Program-made: the position numbers and the translations under genes
Source of the DNA: Alphaproteobacteria bacterium
GTDB taxonomy: Bacteria > Pseudomonadota > Alphaproteobacteria > Reyranellales > Reyranellaceae
Assembly: GCA_016869975.1 (NCBI GenBank)
Contig: VGCZ01000036.1
Location: 1-55,890, forward strand
Length of the DNA stretch: 55,890 bases
Reading direction: 5' to 3'
In this document: positions 16,864 through 26,446 of the stretch, one piece after another
Layout of the letters: every line of letters starts with the position of its first letter
Position numbering within the stretch: the first letter of the stretch is position 1
Notes under the pieces: generated by a model
The model's database searches: none
What the model was told of the DNA's origin: nothing
The model's input: only the letters and a program-made list of their open reading frames with translations

Positions 16864-17688
16864 ATGACAGAAGCGTCGGTTTCCAGCGCGCGAGGCGCGC
16901 CGGCGGCGAAGATCGTCCTCGATATCGCGGATGTCTCGAAGAAGTTCGGCGGCGTGACGGCGGTCGAGAACGTGGCGATGACCGTCCCCGAGGGACGCAT
17001 CCTGTCCGTCATCGGCCCCAACGGCGCCGGCAAGACGTCGCTGCTCAACATGATCTCGGGCTTCTACAAGCCGGACACCGGCAGCATCCGCCTGCGCGGC
17101 GACGACATCACGTCGAAGCGGCCCAGCGAGATCGCCGCGCTCGGCATCGCGCGGACCTTCCAGAACATCGCGCTGTTCAGCGGCCTGACGGTGCTCGACA
17201 ACCTCATGCTCGGACGCCACGTGCACATGAAGTCGGGCGTGCTGGCGAGCGCGCTTTACTGGGGCTGGGCGCGGAAGGAGGAGATCGCGCACCGCCAGCG
17301 CTGCGAGGAGATCATCGAGTTCCTCAAGCTCCAGGACCTGCGCAAGCAGCAGACGGCGGCGCTGGCCTATGGCCTGCGCAAGCGCGTCGAGCTCGGCCGC
17401 GCGCTGGCGCTGGAGCCCAAGATCCTCCTGCTCGACGAGCCCATGGGCGGCATGAACCAGGAGGAGAAGGAGGACATGGCGCGCTTCATCCTGGACGTGA
17501 ACCAGGAGCGCGGCGTCACCGTCGTCCTCATCGAGCACGACATGGGCGTGGTCATGGACATCTCCGACCAGGTCGTGGTGCTGGATCGCGGTCGACGCAT
17601 CGGCGGCGGCACGCCCGACGAGGTGCAGCGCGATCCGCGGGTCATCCAGGCCTATCTGGGCACCTCGAAGGGAGCGGCGGCGGCATGA
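16864..17688 (+). CDS. livG: Branched-chain-type ABC transporter ATPase LivG
   Basis: A 274-residue ATPase. Walker A is GPNGAGKTS (residues 51-59). The signature region is ALAYGLRKRVELGRALALEP, in the LAYG form typical of LivG. Walker B is ILLLDEPMGG and the switch His is in VVLIEHDMG. The first 18 residues are an Ala-rich leader not usual in the family. It overlaps the acyl-CoA synthetase gene by four bases (ATGA), so importer and ligase are made together. Confidence 0.92.
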   Translation: MTEASVSSARGAPAAKIVLDIADVSKKFGGVTAVENVAMTVPEGRILSVIGPNGAGKTSLLNMISGFYKPDTGSIRLRGDDITSKRPSEIAALGIARTFQNIALFSGLTVLDNLMLGRHVHMKSGVLASALYWGWARKEEIAHRQRCEEIIEFLKLQDLRKQQTAALAYGLRKRVELGRALALEPKILLLDEPMGGMNQEEKEDMARFILDVNQERGVTVVLIEHDMGVVMDISDQVVVLDRGRRIGGGTPDEVQRDPRVIQAYLGTSKGAAAA

Positions 17689-19622
17689 GCGTCCTGCGGT
17701 CGAAAGACACCGATACGCTGCCCAAGCTGATGCTGCGCAACGCGCGCGAGCGGGCGGACGAGCCGGCGCTGCGCGAGAAGAACCTCGGCATCTGGCGCAC
17801 CTATTCCTGGGCCCAGTACCTCGAGGAGACGCGGGCCTTCGCCCTGGGCCTCAAGGCCCTGGGCTTCGCGCGCGGCGAGAAGCTGACGGTGGTCGGCGAC
17901 AACCGGCCGCGTCTGTATTTCGCGCAGATCGCGGCGCAGGCCCTGGGCGGATACTCGGTGCCGGTCTACCAGGACTCGATCGCCAGCGAGCTGGTCTACG
18001 TGCTGAACCACGCCGAGGTGTCGGTCGTCGTCGCCGAGGACCAGGAGCAGGTCGACAAGATACTGTCGCTGCGCGAGCGGCTGCCGAAGCTGCGCTGGCT
18101 GATCTACGACGATCCGCGCGGCATGGGCGCCTATCGCAAGCACGATTTCATCCGCTCGTTCGCCGAGGTCCAGGAGGCGGGCCGCGCGGCGGACGCCGCC
18201 ATGTTCGCCGCCGAGGCGGCCAAGGGCTCGGCCGACGACCTCGCGATGATCGCCTATACCTCGGGCACGACGGGCAATCCCAAGGGCGTGATGCTGTCGC
18301 ATCGCAACATGATCTCGGTCGCCGAGAGCTTCGCCGCGGCCGAGGGGGTCAGGATCGGCGACAATTGGCTGTCCTACCTGCCGATGGCCTGGGTCGGCGA
18401 CACCACCTTCACCGTCGGCGTCGGCCTCGTCGTGCCGATCGTCGGCAACTGCCCGGAGAATCCCGAGACGGTGCAGCGCGACCTGCGCGAGCTCGGTCCC
18501 GACGCGCTGCTGGCGCCGCCGCGCATCTGGGAGAACATGCTGACGACGATGCAGGTGAAGAGCGGCGACGCCACGCCGCTGAAGCGCTGGGTGTACGAGC
18601 GCTTTCGCGGGCTTGCCGAACGGGTCGAGCTGGCGCGCTCGGAAGGCCGGCCCGTTCCGTTCATGGATCGCCTCGGCTACGCGCTGGGCACGTTCTTCGT
18701 CTACGGCCCGGTGCGCGACCAGCTGGGTCTGCGCAACGCCCGGACCTGCTACACCGGCGGCGCGCCGCTGGGGCCGGACAATTTCCGCTTCTTCCGCTCG
18801 TTCGGGGTCAACCTCAAGCAGGTCTATGGCGCCACCGAGGCCAGCGCACTGATCGCCGTGCAGCCCGACGCCGAGGCCAATCCCAACACCGTCGGGCGCA
18901 CCCTGCCGGGCGTGGCGGTGCGGGTGGCGGAGGGCGGCGAGGTGCAGGTCAGCGGCGACAACATCTTCAAGGGCTACTTCAAGCAGGACGACGTCACGCG
19001 CGACACCCTGACCGACGACGGCTGGCTGCGCACCGGCGACGCCGGCTTCGTCGACAAGCAGGGCCACGTCGTGATCATCGACCGGGCCAAGGACGTCGGC
19101 AAGCTGGCGGACGGCACGCCCTTCGCGCCGCAGTTCGTCGAGAACAAGCTCAAGTTCAGCCCCTTCATCCGCGAGGTCGTCGCCTTCGGCGACCAGCGCC
19201 CCTTCGTCGCCGCGATGATCGCCATCGACATCAGCACGGTCGGCAACTGGGCCGAGAAGCGCGGCCTGGCGTACACCAGCTTCATGGACCTCAGCCGCAA
19301 GCCCGAGGTCGCGCGGCTGGCGATCGAGGAGGTCGCCAAGGCCAATCGCGGCCTGCCGGACGCGGCGCGCGTCCGCCGGTTGCTGCTGCTCAACAAGGAA
19401 CTCGACGCCGACGACGCCGAGATGACCCGCACCCGCAAGGTGCGGCGGCGGTTCGTCGCGGAGAAGTACGCCGCCGTGATCGACGCGTTCTACGGCGGCA
19501 AGTCCTCGGTCGACGTGACGCTGGAGATCACCTTCGAGGACGGCCGCAAGTCGACCATCACCCAGACCATCGCGATCCACGACGTGCCGGCGGCGGACGC
19601 GTCCGGCCGCCAGGCGGCCTGA
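17685..19622 (+). CDS. Long-chain-type acyl-CoA synthetase (AMP-binding)
   Basis: A 645-residue adenylate-forming enzyme that would activate a carboxylic acid with ATP and CoA. The P-loop core is IAYTSGTTGNPKGVMLSHRN near residue 190. The adenine motif is VYGATEAS near 385, the hinge aspartate is in DGWLRTGDAGF near 450, and TRTRKVRRRF near the C-terminus holds the likely catalytic lysine. Length and the long insert match FadD15-type long-chain ligases. Its position inside the Liv operon suggests the imported compound is a carboxylic acid that is trapped as its CoA thioester. Confidence 0.92.
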   Translation: MSVLRSKDTDTLPKLMLRNARERADEPALREKNLGIWRTYSWAQYLEETRAFALGLKALGFARGEKLTVVGDNRPRLYFAQIAAQALGGYSVPVYQDSIASELVYVLNHAEVSVVVAEDQEQVDKILSLRERLPKLRWLIYDDPRGMGAYRKHDFIRSFAEVQEAGRAADAAMFAAEAAKGSADDLAMIAYTSGTTGNPKGVMLSHRNMISVAESFAAAEGVRIGDNWLSYLPMAWVGDTTFTVGVGLVVPIVGNCPENPETVQRDLRELGPDALLAPPRIWENMLTTMQVKSGDATPLKRWVYERFRGLAERVELARSEGRPVPFMDRLGYALGTFFVYGPVRDQLGLRNARTCYTGGAPLGPDNFRFFRSFGVNLKQVYGATEASALIAVQPDAEANPNTVGRTLPGVAVRVAEGGEVQVSGDNIFKGYFKQDDVTRDTLTDDGWLRTGDAGFVDKQGHVVIIDRAKDVGKLADGTPFAPQFVENKLKFSPFIREVVAFGDQRPFVAAMIAIDISTVGNWAEKRGLAYTSFMDLSRKPEVARLAIEEVAKANRGLPDAARVRRLLLLNKELDADDAEMTRTRKVRRRFVAEKYAAVIDAFYGGKSSVDVTLEITFEDGRKSTITQTIAIHDVPAADASGRQAA

Positions 19623-19633
19623 GGAGGGGCGGG

Positions 19634-20533
19634 ATGTCCTCGGAAGACCTCGGCTTCTTGTGGGCGCTGCTCGTCAACGGCGCCTCGATCGGCCTGATGT
19701 ACGCGCTGATCGCGCTCGGCTTCGTGCTCGTCTACAAGGCGACCGACGCGATCAACTTCGCGCAGGGCGAGTTCGTGATGCTGGCCTCGTTCGCCGCCGC
19801 GCTGGCGCTGGGCATCGGCGGCATGCCGGTGATCGCCGCGGTGCTGCTGGCGGTCGCGCTGATGATCGGCTTCAGCTTCGGTCTCGAACGCGTCGTGCTG
19901 CGCCCGCTGCTCGGCCGGCCGGTCGTCGCCGTCATCATGGCCACGATCGGCCTGGCGGCCATGCTGCGCGGCCTGCCGCCGATCACGATCGGCGGCGAGA
20001 CGCGCGCCCTGCCGCTGCCGGTCGGCGACGAGCCGGTCCGCCTCGGCGCCGCCAGCCTGCCGCCGATCCAGGTCGTCGGCGCCATCGTCGCGGTGCTGTT
20101 CTTCGTCGCCTTCACCTGGTTCTTCAAGAAGAGCCGCATGGGCGTGGCGATGCGCGCGGTGGCCGACAATCAGCAGGTCGCCATGGCCATGGGCATCAAC
20201 GTCGAGCGCTATTTCGCGCTGGCGTGGGCGATGGCGGGCATCGTCTCGGCGCTGGGCGGCGTCCTGTGGGGCAGCATGCTGGGCGTCGACGTGCACGTCG
20301 CGGTCATCGGCCTGAAGGTCTTTCCCGTCGTGATCCTGGGCGGCCTCGACTCGATCGGCGGCGCGCTGGTCGGCGGGCTGATCATCGGCATCGTCGAGTC
20401 GCTGGCGGCCGGCTACCTCGACCCCTATGTCGGCGGCGGCACGAAGGACTTCGCGCCTTATCTCCTCATGATCCTCGTGCTGATGTTCCGACCCTACGGA
20501 ATCTTCGGCAAGCGCAAGATCGAACGCGTCTAG
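19634..20533 (+). CDS. livH: Branched-chain-type ABC permease LivH
   Basis: A 299-residue permease with about eight hydrophobic helices. LivH features include GLMYALIALGFVLVYKATDA at the start, INFAQGEFVML, and the docking loop MRAVADNQQVAMAMGINVER near residue 175. The late GGLDSIGGALVGGLIIGIVE is also typical. The start is ATG 19634, with GAGGAGGGGC upstream, 11 bases after the ligase stop. Confidence 0.93.
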   Translation: MSSEDLGFLWALLVNGASIGLMYALIALGFVLVYKATDAINFAQGEFVMLASFAAALALGIGGMPVIAAVLLAVALMIGFSFGLERVVLRPLLGRPVVAVIMATIGLAAMLRGLPPITIGGETRALPLPVGDEPVRLGAASLPPIQVVGAIVAVLFFVAFTWFFKKSRMGVAMRAVADNQQVAMAMGINVERYFALAWAMAGIVSALGGVLWGSMLGVDVHVAVIGLKVFPVVILGGLDSIGGALVGGLIIGIVESLAAGYLDPYVGGGTKDFAPYLLMILVLMFRPYGIFGKRKIERV

Positions 20534-20548
20534 GGCGGAAAGCGGGCC

Positions 20549-21616
20549 ATGTTCCATCGCGAATCCGGAGTGTTCAAGACCAGCTACGGCGCCGACATGG
20601 CGCTCTACCCGCTGCCGGTCGCGCGCTGGACCGTCGTGGTCCTGCTGGCGATCTTCGCCATCGTCCTGCCGCTCTTCGTGCACTCCTACTACCTGTCGAT
20701 CCTCAATCTGATCTTCATCGCCATCGTCGGCGCGCTGGGGCTGAACATCCTCGTCGGCTACACCGGCCAGATATCGATCGGCCACGGCGCCTTCATGTCG
20801 GTCGGCGCCTACACGGCCGCCAACCTGGCGGTGAAGCTCGACCTGCCGTTCTGGCTCACGCTGCCGGCCGGCGGGCTGATGGCGGCGCTGATCGGCGTCA
20901 TCGTCGGCATGCCCAGCCTGCGCATCAAGGGTCTGTATCTCGCGATCGCCACGCTGGCCGGGCAGCTGATCATCGAGTGGACCTTCAATCGCGTGCCGGC
21001 GATCTCCGGCGGCGCCCAGGCGTCGATCGAGGTGCCGCGTCCGTCGCTGTTCGGCGTCGCGCTCAACACCCAGGGCGAGCTCTACTTCTTCCTGCTGTTC
21101 TTCGCCGTCCTGGCGATCGTGGCGACGCTGAACCTGATGCGCAGCCGGATCGGCCGGGCCTTCGTCGCGGTGCGCGACCAGGACATCGCCGCCGAGATCA
21201 TCGGCATCAACATCTACCGCTACAAGCTGATGGCCTTCGCCATCTCGTCGTTCTACGCGGGCGTCTGCGGCGTCCTGTACACCTATTACTTCGGCATCGC
21301 CAACTACGAGCAGTTCCAGCTCGTCGTCTCGATCGACTATCTGGCGATGATCATCATCGGCGGGCTGGGCTCGGTGCTGGGCACGATCCTGGGCGCCATC
21401 TTCGTCACCCTGCTGCCGATCGCGATCAGGCTGCTCGTCGAGTCGGTCGGCGTCTACTTCTTCGACGCCGGCGAGCTGTCGAGCGTGGCGGCTAGCCTGA
21501 GGCTGATCATCTTCGGCGGGCTGATCATCTTCTTCCTCGTGGTCGAACCCGAGGGACTGAACCGGCTCTGGCGGAATATCCGGAACTACTTCCGGGTCTG
21601 GCCTTTCTCGTATTGA
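20549..21616 (+). CDS. livM: Branched-chain-type ABC permease LivM
   Basis: A 355-residue permease with about ten hydrophobic segments. LivM marks are GLNILVGYTGQISIGHGAFM, LRIKGLYLAIATLAGQ and the docking loop VRDQDIAAEIIGINIYRYK near residue 210. A conserved GGLGSVLGTILGAIFV follows. The C-terminus is aromatic-rich (RNYFRVWPFSY) in place of an ATPase fusion. The gene overlaps the reading frame of the next gene only at its unlikely upstream GTG-type start. Confidence 0.93.
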   Translation: MFHRESGVFKTSYGADMALYPLPVARWTVVVLLAIFAIVLPLFVHSYYLSILNLIFIAIVGALGLNILVGYTGQISIGHGAFMSVGAYTAANLAVKLDLPFWLTLPAGGLMAALIGVIVGMPSLRIKGLYLAIATLAGQLIIEWTFNRVPAISGGAQASIEVPRPSLFGVALNTQGELYFFLLFFAVLAIVATLNLMRSRIGRAFVAVRDQDIAAEIIGINIYRYKLMAFAISSFYAGVCGVLYTYYFGIANYEQFQLVVSIDYLAMIIIGGLGSVLGTILGAIFVTLLPIAIRLLVESVGVYFFDAGELSSVAASLRLIIFGGLIIFFLVVEPEGLNRLWRNIRNYFRVWPFSY

Positions 21617-21654
21617 GGGGGCCCATCGTGGTGGGAACGACAAGGGAGGTTGGC

Positions 21655-22902
21655 ATGGCTTTGATGCGCAGAGGTCTCGGAGTGGCCATCGTGGCGGGCT
21701 CCCTGGCGTTGGCCGGGCAGGCGTTCGGCCAGGGCAAAGAGGCGGTGTTCGGATTGCACTGCGACCGGACGGGCGCGACCCAGACGGTCGGCGTGTTCCT
21801 GTGCCCCGGCTATCACGACTACATCAGCCTGGTGAACAGCAGGGGCGGCGTCGAGGGCTTCCGCATCCGCGTCATGGAGATCGACAACGAGTACAAGGTG
21901 CCGCCGGCCGTCGAGGCGCACGAGCGCTTCAAGAAGGAAGGCGCGGTGCTGACCGGTCTGTACGGCACGCCGCACACCGCGGCGCTGGCGAAGCGGCTGG
22001 AAGAGGACAAGATCCTCGGCACCTCGCCGGGCTTCGGCACGGCGGCGGCGGCCGATGGCCGGCGCTCGCCCTACGTCTTCCCGGTGGCGGCGAGCTACTG
22101 GTCGCAGGCGACGGCGTCGGTCAAGTTCGCCAAGGACCGGCTGGGCGGCAGCCTCAAGGGCAAGAAGATCGCCTACCTGTTCTTCGACAACCCGGCCGGC
22201 AAGGAGCCCATGGGCATCTTCGAGGACCTCGCCAAGCTCGAGGGCTTCGAGCTGCGCACCTTCGCGGTGCCGGCGCCGGGCGTCGAGATGGGCGCGCAGG
22301 TGCTCGACATCACCGGGCGATTCCGCCCCGACTTCGTGATCGCCCATCTCTTCGGCCGCGCGCCGTCGGTGGCGATCAAGGAGCTCAAGGGCAAGGGCTA
22401 CCCGCTGAGCAAGGTGATCGGCTTCGTCTGGGCCTCGGCCGAGGCCGATATCCAGGCCGCCGGCGGCATGGCCTTCGCCGAGGGCTACAACACCCTGCAG
22501 TTCGCCGGCGTCGGCAAGGACTTCCAGGTCCTGCGCGACATCGAGGCGATGTACAAGGCCCAGGGCAAGGCGGTGCCGAAGGAGATGGACTCGACCGTCT
22601 ACTATAACCGCGGCGTGTTCGTCGCGGCGCTGCACGTCGAGGCCTTCCGCAACGCCGTCAAGGCGAAGGGCGGCGCGATGCCGACGGGCGAGGAGGTGCG
22701 CAACGGGCTGCGCGCGGTGCGCAACTTCACGCTGGGCGGCATGGTCCCGCCGCTGCAGTTCTCGGCCGAGGACCACGAGGGCGGCGGCTTCGCCCAGGTG
22801 TGGACCGTGAAGGGCGGCAAGCTGGTCAAGTCGACCGACTGGTTCCAGGCCTACCGCGACATCATCAAGAAGCACCTCGAGGCCGAAGCGAAGAAGTCCT
22901 GA
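21655..22902 (+). CDS. Liv-type substrate-binding protein
   Basis: A 415-residue periplasmic binding protein of the Leu/Ile/Val fold. Residues 1-24 form a Sec signal (MALMRRGL, hydrophobic core, GQAFGQ). The mature part shows SLVNSRGGVEGFRIRVMEID and YDTEYK-like NEYKVPPAVEAHERFKKEG, then the second lobe FDNPAGKEPMGIFEDLAKLEG. ATG 21655 is preferred over an upstream in-frame start because AAGGGAGG lies seven bases before it and the signal peptide begins there. Together with the ligase gene it implies uptake of an organic acid rather than a plain amino acid. Confidence 0.9.
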   Translation: MALMRRGLGVAIVAGSLALAGQAFGQGKEAVFGLHCDRTGATQTVGVFLCPGYHDYISLVNSRGGVEGFRIRVMEIDNEYKVPPAVEAHERFKKEGAVLTGLYGTPHTAALAKRLEEDKILGTSPGFGTAAAADGRRSPYVFPVAASYWSQATASVKFAKDRLGGSLKGKKIAYLFFDNPAGKEPMGIFEDLAKLEGFELRTFAVPAPGVEMGAQVLDITGRFRPDFVIAHLFGRAPSVAIKELKGKGYPLSKVIGFVWASAEADIQAAGGMAFAEGYNTLQFAGVGKDFQVLRDIEAMYKAQGKAVPKEMDSTVYYNRGVFVAALHVEAFRNAVKAKGGAMPTGEEVRNGLRAVRNFTLGGMVPPLQFSAEDHEGGGFAQVWTVKGGKLVKSTDWFQAYRDIIKKHLEAEAKKS

Positions 22903-22969
22903 CGGACGGGCGCGGGGCGGGCGGCGCGTCCGCCCCGCGCCATTCTCCAGCGATCACACGGATGGACGG

Positions 22970-23764
<795 letters not shown>

Positions 23765-23793
23765 AGCGGGCCTAAGGCGGCTATACTGCCGCC

Positions 23794-24540
23794 ATGGCCC
23801 AGCACGACGATCTCAGAAAGCTGTTCGACCAGGCCAAGCGCATCGTGGGCTTCACGGGCGCCGGCATCTCGACCGAGTCGGGCATCCCGGACTTCCGCTC
23901 GCCCGGCGGCATCTGGACGCGCTACCAGCCGATCCAGTTCCAGGACTTCATGGCGTCGGAGGAGATGCGCCGCGAATCCTGGCGGCGCAAATTCGCCACC
24001 GACGAGGTGATGCGCAAGGCGACGCCCAACGCCGGCCATCGCGCCATGGCGCGGCTGGTCGAGACCGGCAAGATGAGCGCGATCATCACCCAGAACGTCG
24101 ACGGCCTGCACCAGGCCTCGGGCGTGCCGGACTCCAAGGTGATCGAGCTGCACGGCAACTCGACCTACGCCACCTGCCTCGATTGCGGCGAGCGGCACGA
24201 GCTCGACGACATCAAGGCGACCTTCGCCAGGAACGAGACCTTGCCGGACTGCGCCAAGTGCGGCGGCATCGTCAAGACGGCGACGATCTCCTTCGGCCAG
24301 GCGATGCCCGTGGTGCCCATGGCGCGCGCCCAGGAGGAGACCATGGCGGCCGACCTGTTCATCGTGCTGGGCAGCTCGCTGGTGGTCTATCCGGCGGCGG
24401 CGTTCCCGACCATGGCCAAGCGCAACGGCGCCAAGCTGGTGATCATCAACCGCGATCCCACCGATCAGGACCGCATCGCCGACCTCGTGGTGCACGACGA
24501 GATCGGCCCGACGATGAGCCGCGCGGTGGGGGTGAATTAG
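23794..24540 (+). CDS. cobB: NAD-dependent protein deacylase, sirtuin family
   Basis: A 248-residue Sir2 protein. The NAD site shows GAGISTESGIPDFRS (residues 22-36) and QNVD (100-103), and the catalytic His is His120 in ELHGN. A zinc site is formed by Cys128, Cys131, Cys153 and Cys156. The terminal VVYPAAAFPTMA fits the Rossmann lobe. It removes acyl groups from protein lysines. It starts 29 bases after livF and may share its transcript. Bacterial sirtuins are known to control acyl-CoA synthetases, so its neighbour ligase is a possible target. Confidence 0.92.
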   Translation: MAQHDDLRKLFDQAKRIVGFTGAGISTESGIPDFRSPGGIWTRYQPIQFQDFMASEEMRRESWRRKFATDEVMRKATPNAGHRAMARLVETGKMSAIITQNVDGLHQASGVPDSKVIELHGNSTYATCLDCGERHELDDIKATFARNETLPDCAKCGGIVKTATISFGQAMPVVPMARAQEETMAADLFIVLGSSLVVYPAAAFPTMAKRNGAKLVIINRDPTDQDRIADLVVHDEIGPTMSRAVGVN

Positions 24541-24544
24541 GAGT

Positions 24545-24568
24545 CCTTCCCCGCTGGCGGGGGAAGGT
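24545..24568. terminator. Palindromic repeat at convergent junction (sirtuin/DUF4337)
   Basis: CCTTCCCCGC and GCGGGGGAAGG form a hairpin across two bases (TG), right after the sirtuin stop and before the stop of the opposing gene. It lacks a T-run, so intrinsic termination is inferred only from position and structure. It belongs to the dispersed family. Confidence 0.6.
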
Positions 24569-24576
24569 GAGCCGGT

Positions 24577-25173
24577 TCAGAACAGATGGATGGCGTGCGG
24601 CGCGAACAGGCCGATGCCGGTGAAGGCTACGCCGACGATCCCGAGCCCGGCCGAGAACCATGTCAGCATGGCGATGCCGGTGATGATGGTGGCTGACGCC
24701 AGCACGATGGCGATCTGCAGCGCCGCCGAGGCCACCTCGTAGTGGTGGTGGGCGGCCGCCGCGTCATCGCGCTTCTTCTCGGCCTTCTTGGCGCGCGCGG
24801 CCAGTTCCTTGCGGCCCTCGTTCGTCTCCGGCTCGGTGTCGTAGCGCGCGGCTTCCTCCTTCCAGCGCTTGACCATGGTCTCGGCCGCCTCGCGTTGCTT
24901 GGGATCGCTGAAGGACGGCAGCATGATTTCCAGCTCGCGCGCGTGCGACTGCACGACGGTGCGGCGCACGGTCTTGCCCTGGAAGAACGCCCAGAGGTTC
25001 GAGGCCTCGATGTTCTGGGACAGCGTCGTCGTCTGTGCCGCTTTGCCGAGCGTCTCGGAGATCGCCAGCAGCAAGGCGAGCACGGAGATCAGCAGCGCGA
25101 TCTGCTTGTTGCTGGCGCCATGATGCTCGGCGTGCTCCGCTTGTTCGTGGGGCGCGTGCCCGTGTCCAGCCAT
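24577..25173 (-). CDS. DUF4337-type membrane protein
   Basis: A 198-residue protein. A His-rich N-terminus (HGHAPHEQAEHAEHHG) precedes a first membrane helix (QIALLISVLALLLAISETLG). A cytosolic or periplasmic helical charged middle follows (residues 60-145, WAFFQGKTVRRT, then many Glu/Lys/Ala). Two more membrane helices lie at the C-terminus. The layout fits DUF4337, whose function is unknown. ATG 25173 is chosen over an upstream start that would add a basic leader. The His-rich start could bind metal, but that is speculative. Confidence 0.75.
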   Translation of the reverse strand: MAGHGHAPHEQAEHAEHHGASNKQIALLISVLALLLAISETLGKAAQTTTLSQNIEASNLWAFFQGKTVRRTVVQSHARELEIMLPSFSDPKQREAAETMVKRWKEEAARYDTEPETNEGRKELAARAKKAEKKRDDAAAAHHHYEVASAALQIAIVLASATIITGIAMLTWFSAGLGIVGVAFTGIGLFAPHAIHLF

Positions 25174-25232
25174 CGATGAGGTCCCCCGGAGGACTGTGGT
25201 CGCTCGAGTTATGCCCGGGCGATGATGACGCT

Positions 25233-25256
25233 TCAATTGTATGGCCTGTGAATTGA
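25233..25256. promoter_or_regulatory. Inverted repeat in divergent promoter region
   Basis: TCAATT at 25233-25238 and AATTGA at 25251-25256 form a perfect dyad with a 12-base spacer. It lies in the 151-base gap between the DUF4337 gene (minus) and the TAXI binding-protein gene (plus). It is a candidate operator; A+T content here is above the surroundings, which adds weight. Confidence 0.3.
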
Positions 25257-25324
25257 TGGCGACACGACGCCTCGGCTCGCTCTAGAGTCGCCGTCACAGA
25301 CCTGACCACGCAGGGAGAAGCCAT

Positions 25325-26332
25325 ATGTCCATCGGCAAATGGGCCACCGCCGCGATCGCCGCGCTGGCGATCGGCGTCATGAGCGCCGGCGCGTCGGCGC
25401 AGCAGATGCAGTTCTTCCGGATCGGCACCGGGGGCACGGCCGGCACCTACTATCCGCTGGCCGGCGTGATCGCCAACGCGGTCTCCAACCCGCCCGGCAG
25501 CCGCGCCTGCGACGCCGGCGGCTCGTGCGGCGTGCCCGGCCTGGTGGCCACGGCCGTTGCCACCAACGGCTCGGTGGCCAACGTCAACGGCATCGCCGGC
25601 GGCAGCCTCGAATCGGGCTTCTCGCAATCCGACGTGGCTTACTGGGCCTACACCGGCACCGGCATCTACGAGGGTAAGCCCAAGGTCGAAGGGCTGCGCG
25701 CCATCGCCAACCTCTATCCGGAGAGCTTCCACCTCGTGGCGCGCAAGGGTAGCGGCATCAAGGGCGTTACCGATCTGAAGGGCAAGCGCGTGTCGCTGGA
25801 CGAGCCGGGCTCGGGCACCCTGGTCGACGCCCGGCTGATCCTCGCCGCCTTCGGCATGAGCGAGAAGGACCTCAAGGCCGAGTACCTCAAGCCGCAGCAA
25901 TCCGCCGACAAGCTCAAGGACGGCGCGATCGACGCCTTCATCAGCGTCACCGGCTATCCGCAGGGTGCCATCGCCGAGCTGGCGGCGACCTCCGGCATCG
26001 AGCTGATCCCGATCGAGGGGCCGGCGGTCGACAAGCTGCTGTCGCAGTATAGCTTCTTCGCCAAGGACGCGATCCCCGACAACGCCTACAAGGGCGTCGC
26101 CGGCGTCAAGACGGTGAGCGTCAACGCGCAATGGCTGACCTCGACCAGGCAATCTGAGGCTTTGGTCTACGGCATCGTCCAGGCGCTGTGGAACGCCAAT
26201 ACGCGCAAGCTGCTCGACGCCGGCCACGCCAAGGGCAAGGAGATCAAGGCCGAGACCGCGCTCACCGGCATCGGCATCCCGCTGCATCCCGGCGCGGAGA
26301 AGTTCTACCGGGAGAAGGGGATGCTGAAGTAG
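25325..26332 (+). CDS. TAXI-type TRAP transporter binding protein
   Basis: A 335-residue periplasmic protein with a Sec signal (residues 1-25, ASAQ end). The TAXI family start is FRIGTGGTAGTYYPLAGVIA, followed by the conserved SDVAYWAYTGTG region. Then come LVARKGSGIKGVTDLKGKRV and SLDEPGSGTLVDARLIL. Cys62 and Cys68 (RACDAGGSCG) might form a disulfide. It should deliver an organic anion such as glutamate or a dicarboxylate to the fused permease encoded downstream. Confidence 0.92.
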   Translation: MSIGKWATAAIAALAIGVMSAGASAQQMQFFRIGTGGTAGTYYPLAGVIANAVSNPPGSRACDAGGSCGVPGLVATAVATNGSVANVNGIAGGSLESGFSQSDVAYWAYTGTGIYEGKPKVEGLRAIANLYPESFHLVARKGSGIKGVTDLKGKRVSLDEPGSGTLVDARLILAAFGMSEKDLKAEYLKPQQSADKLKDGAIDAFISVTGYPQGAIAELAATSGIELIPIEGPAVDKLLSQYSFFAKDAIPDNAYKGVAGVKTVSVNAQWLTSTRQSEALVYGIVQALWNANTRKLLDAGHAKGKEIKAETALTGIGIPLHPGAEKFYREKGMLK

Positions 26333-26347
26333 GGCGCCGCCACCTCT

Positions 26348-26416
26348 CCGTCATCCCGAGCGCAGCGAGGGATCTCTTCCTGGGACCGCCGGCGGGACGC
26401 CGGCGGTCCCAGGAAG
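26348..26416. repeat. 29-base dispersed arm plus perfect 19-bp hairpin
   Basis: Bases 26348-26376 are the same 29-base unit found as arms at 13763-13844. It runs directly into a perfect hairpin: arm CTTCCTGGGACCGCCGGCG (26376-26394), loop GGA, and the complementary arm to 26416. It sits between the TAXI binding-protein and permease genes. There it could protect the upstream message or lower permease expression. Confidence 0.9.
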
Positions 26417-26446
26417 ATGCGCTGGTTCATCTCTCACGAATTCTCA

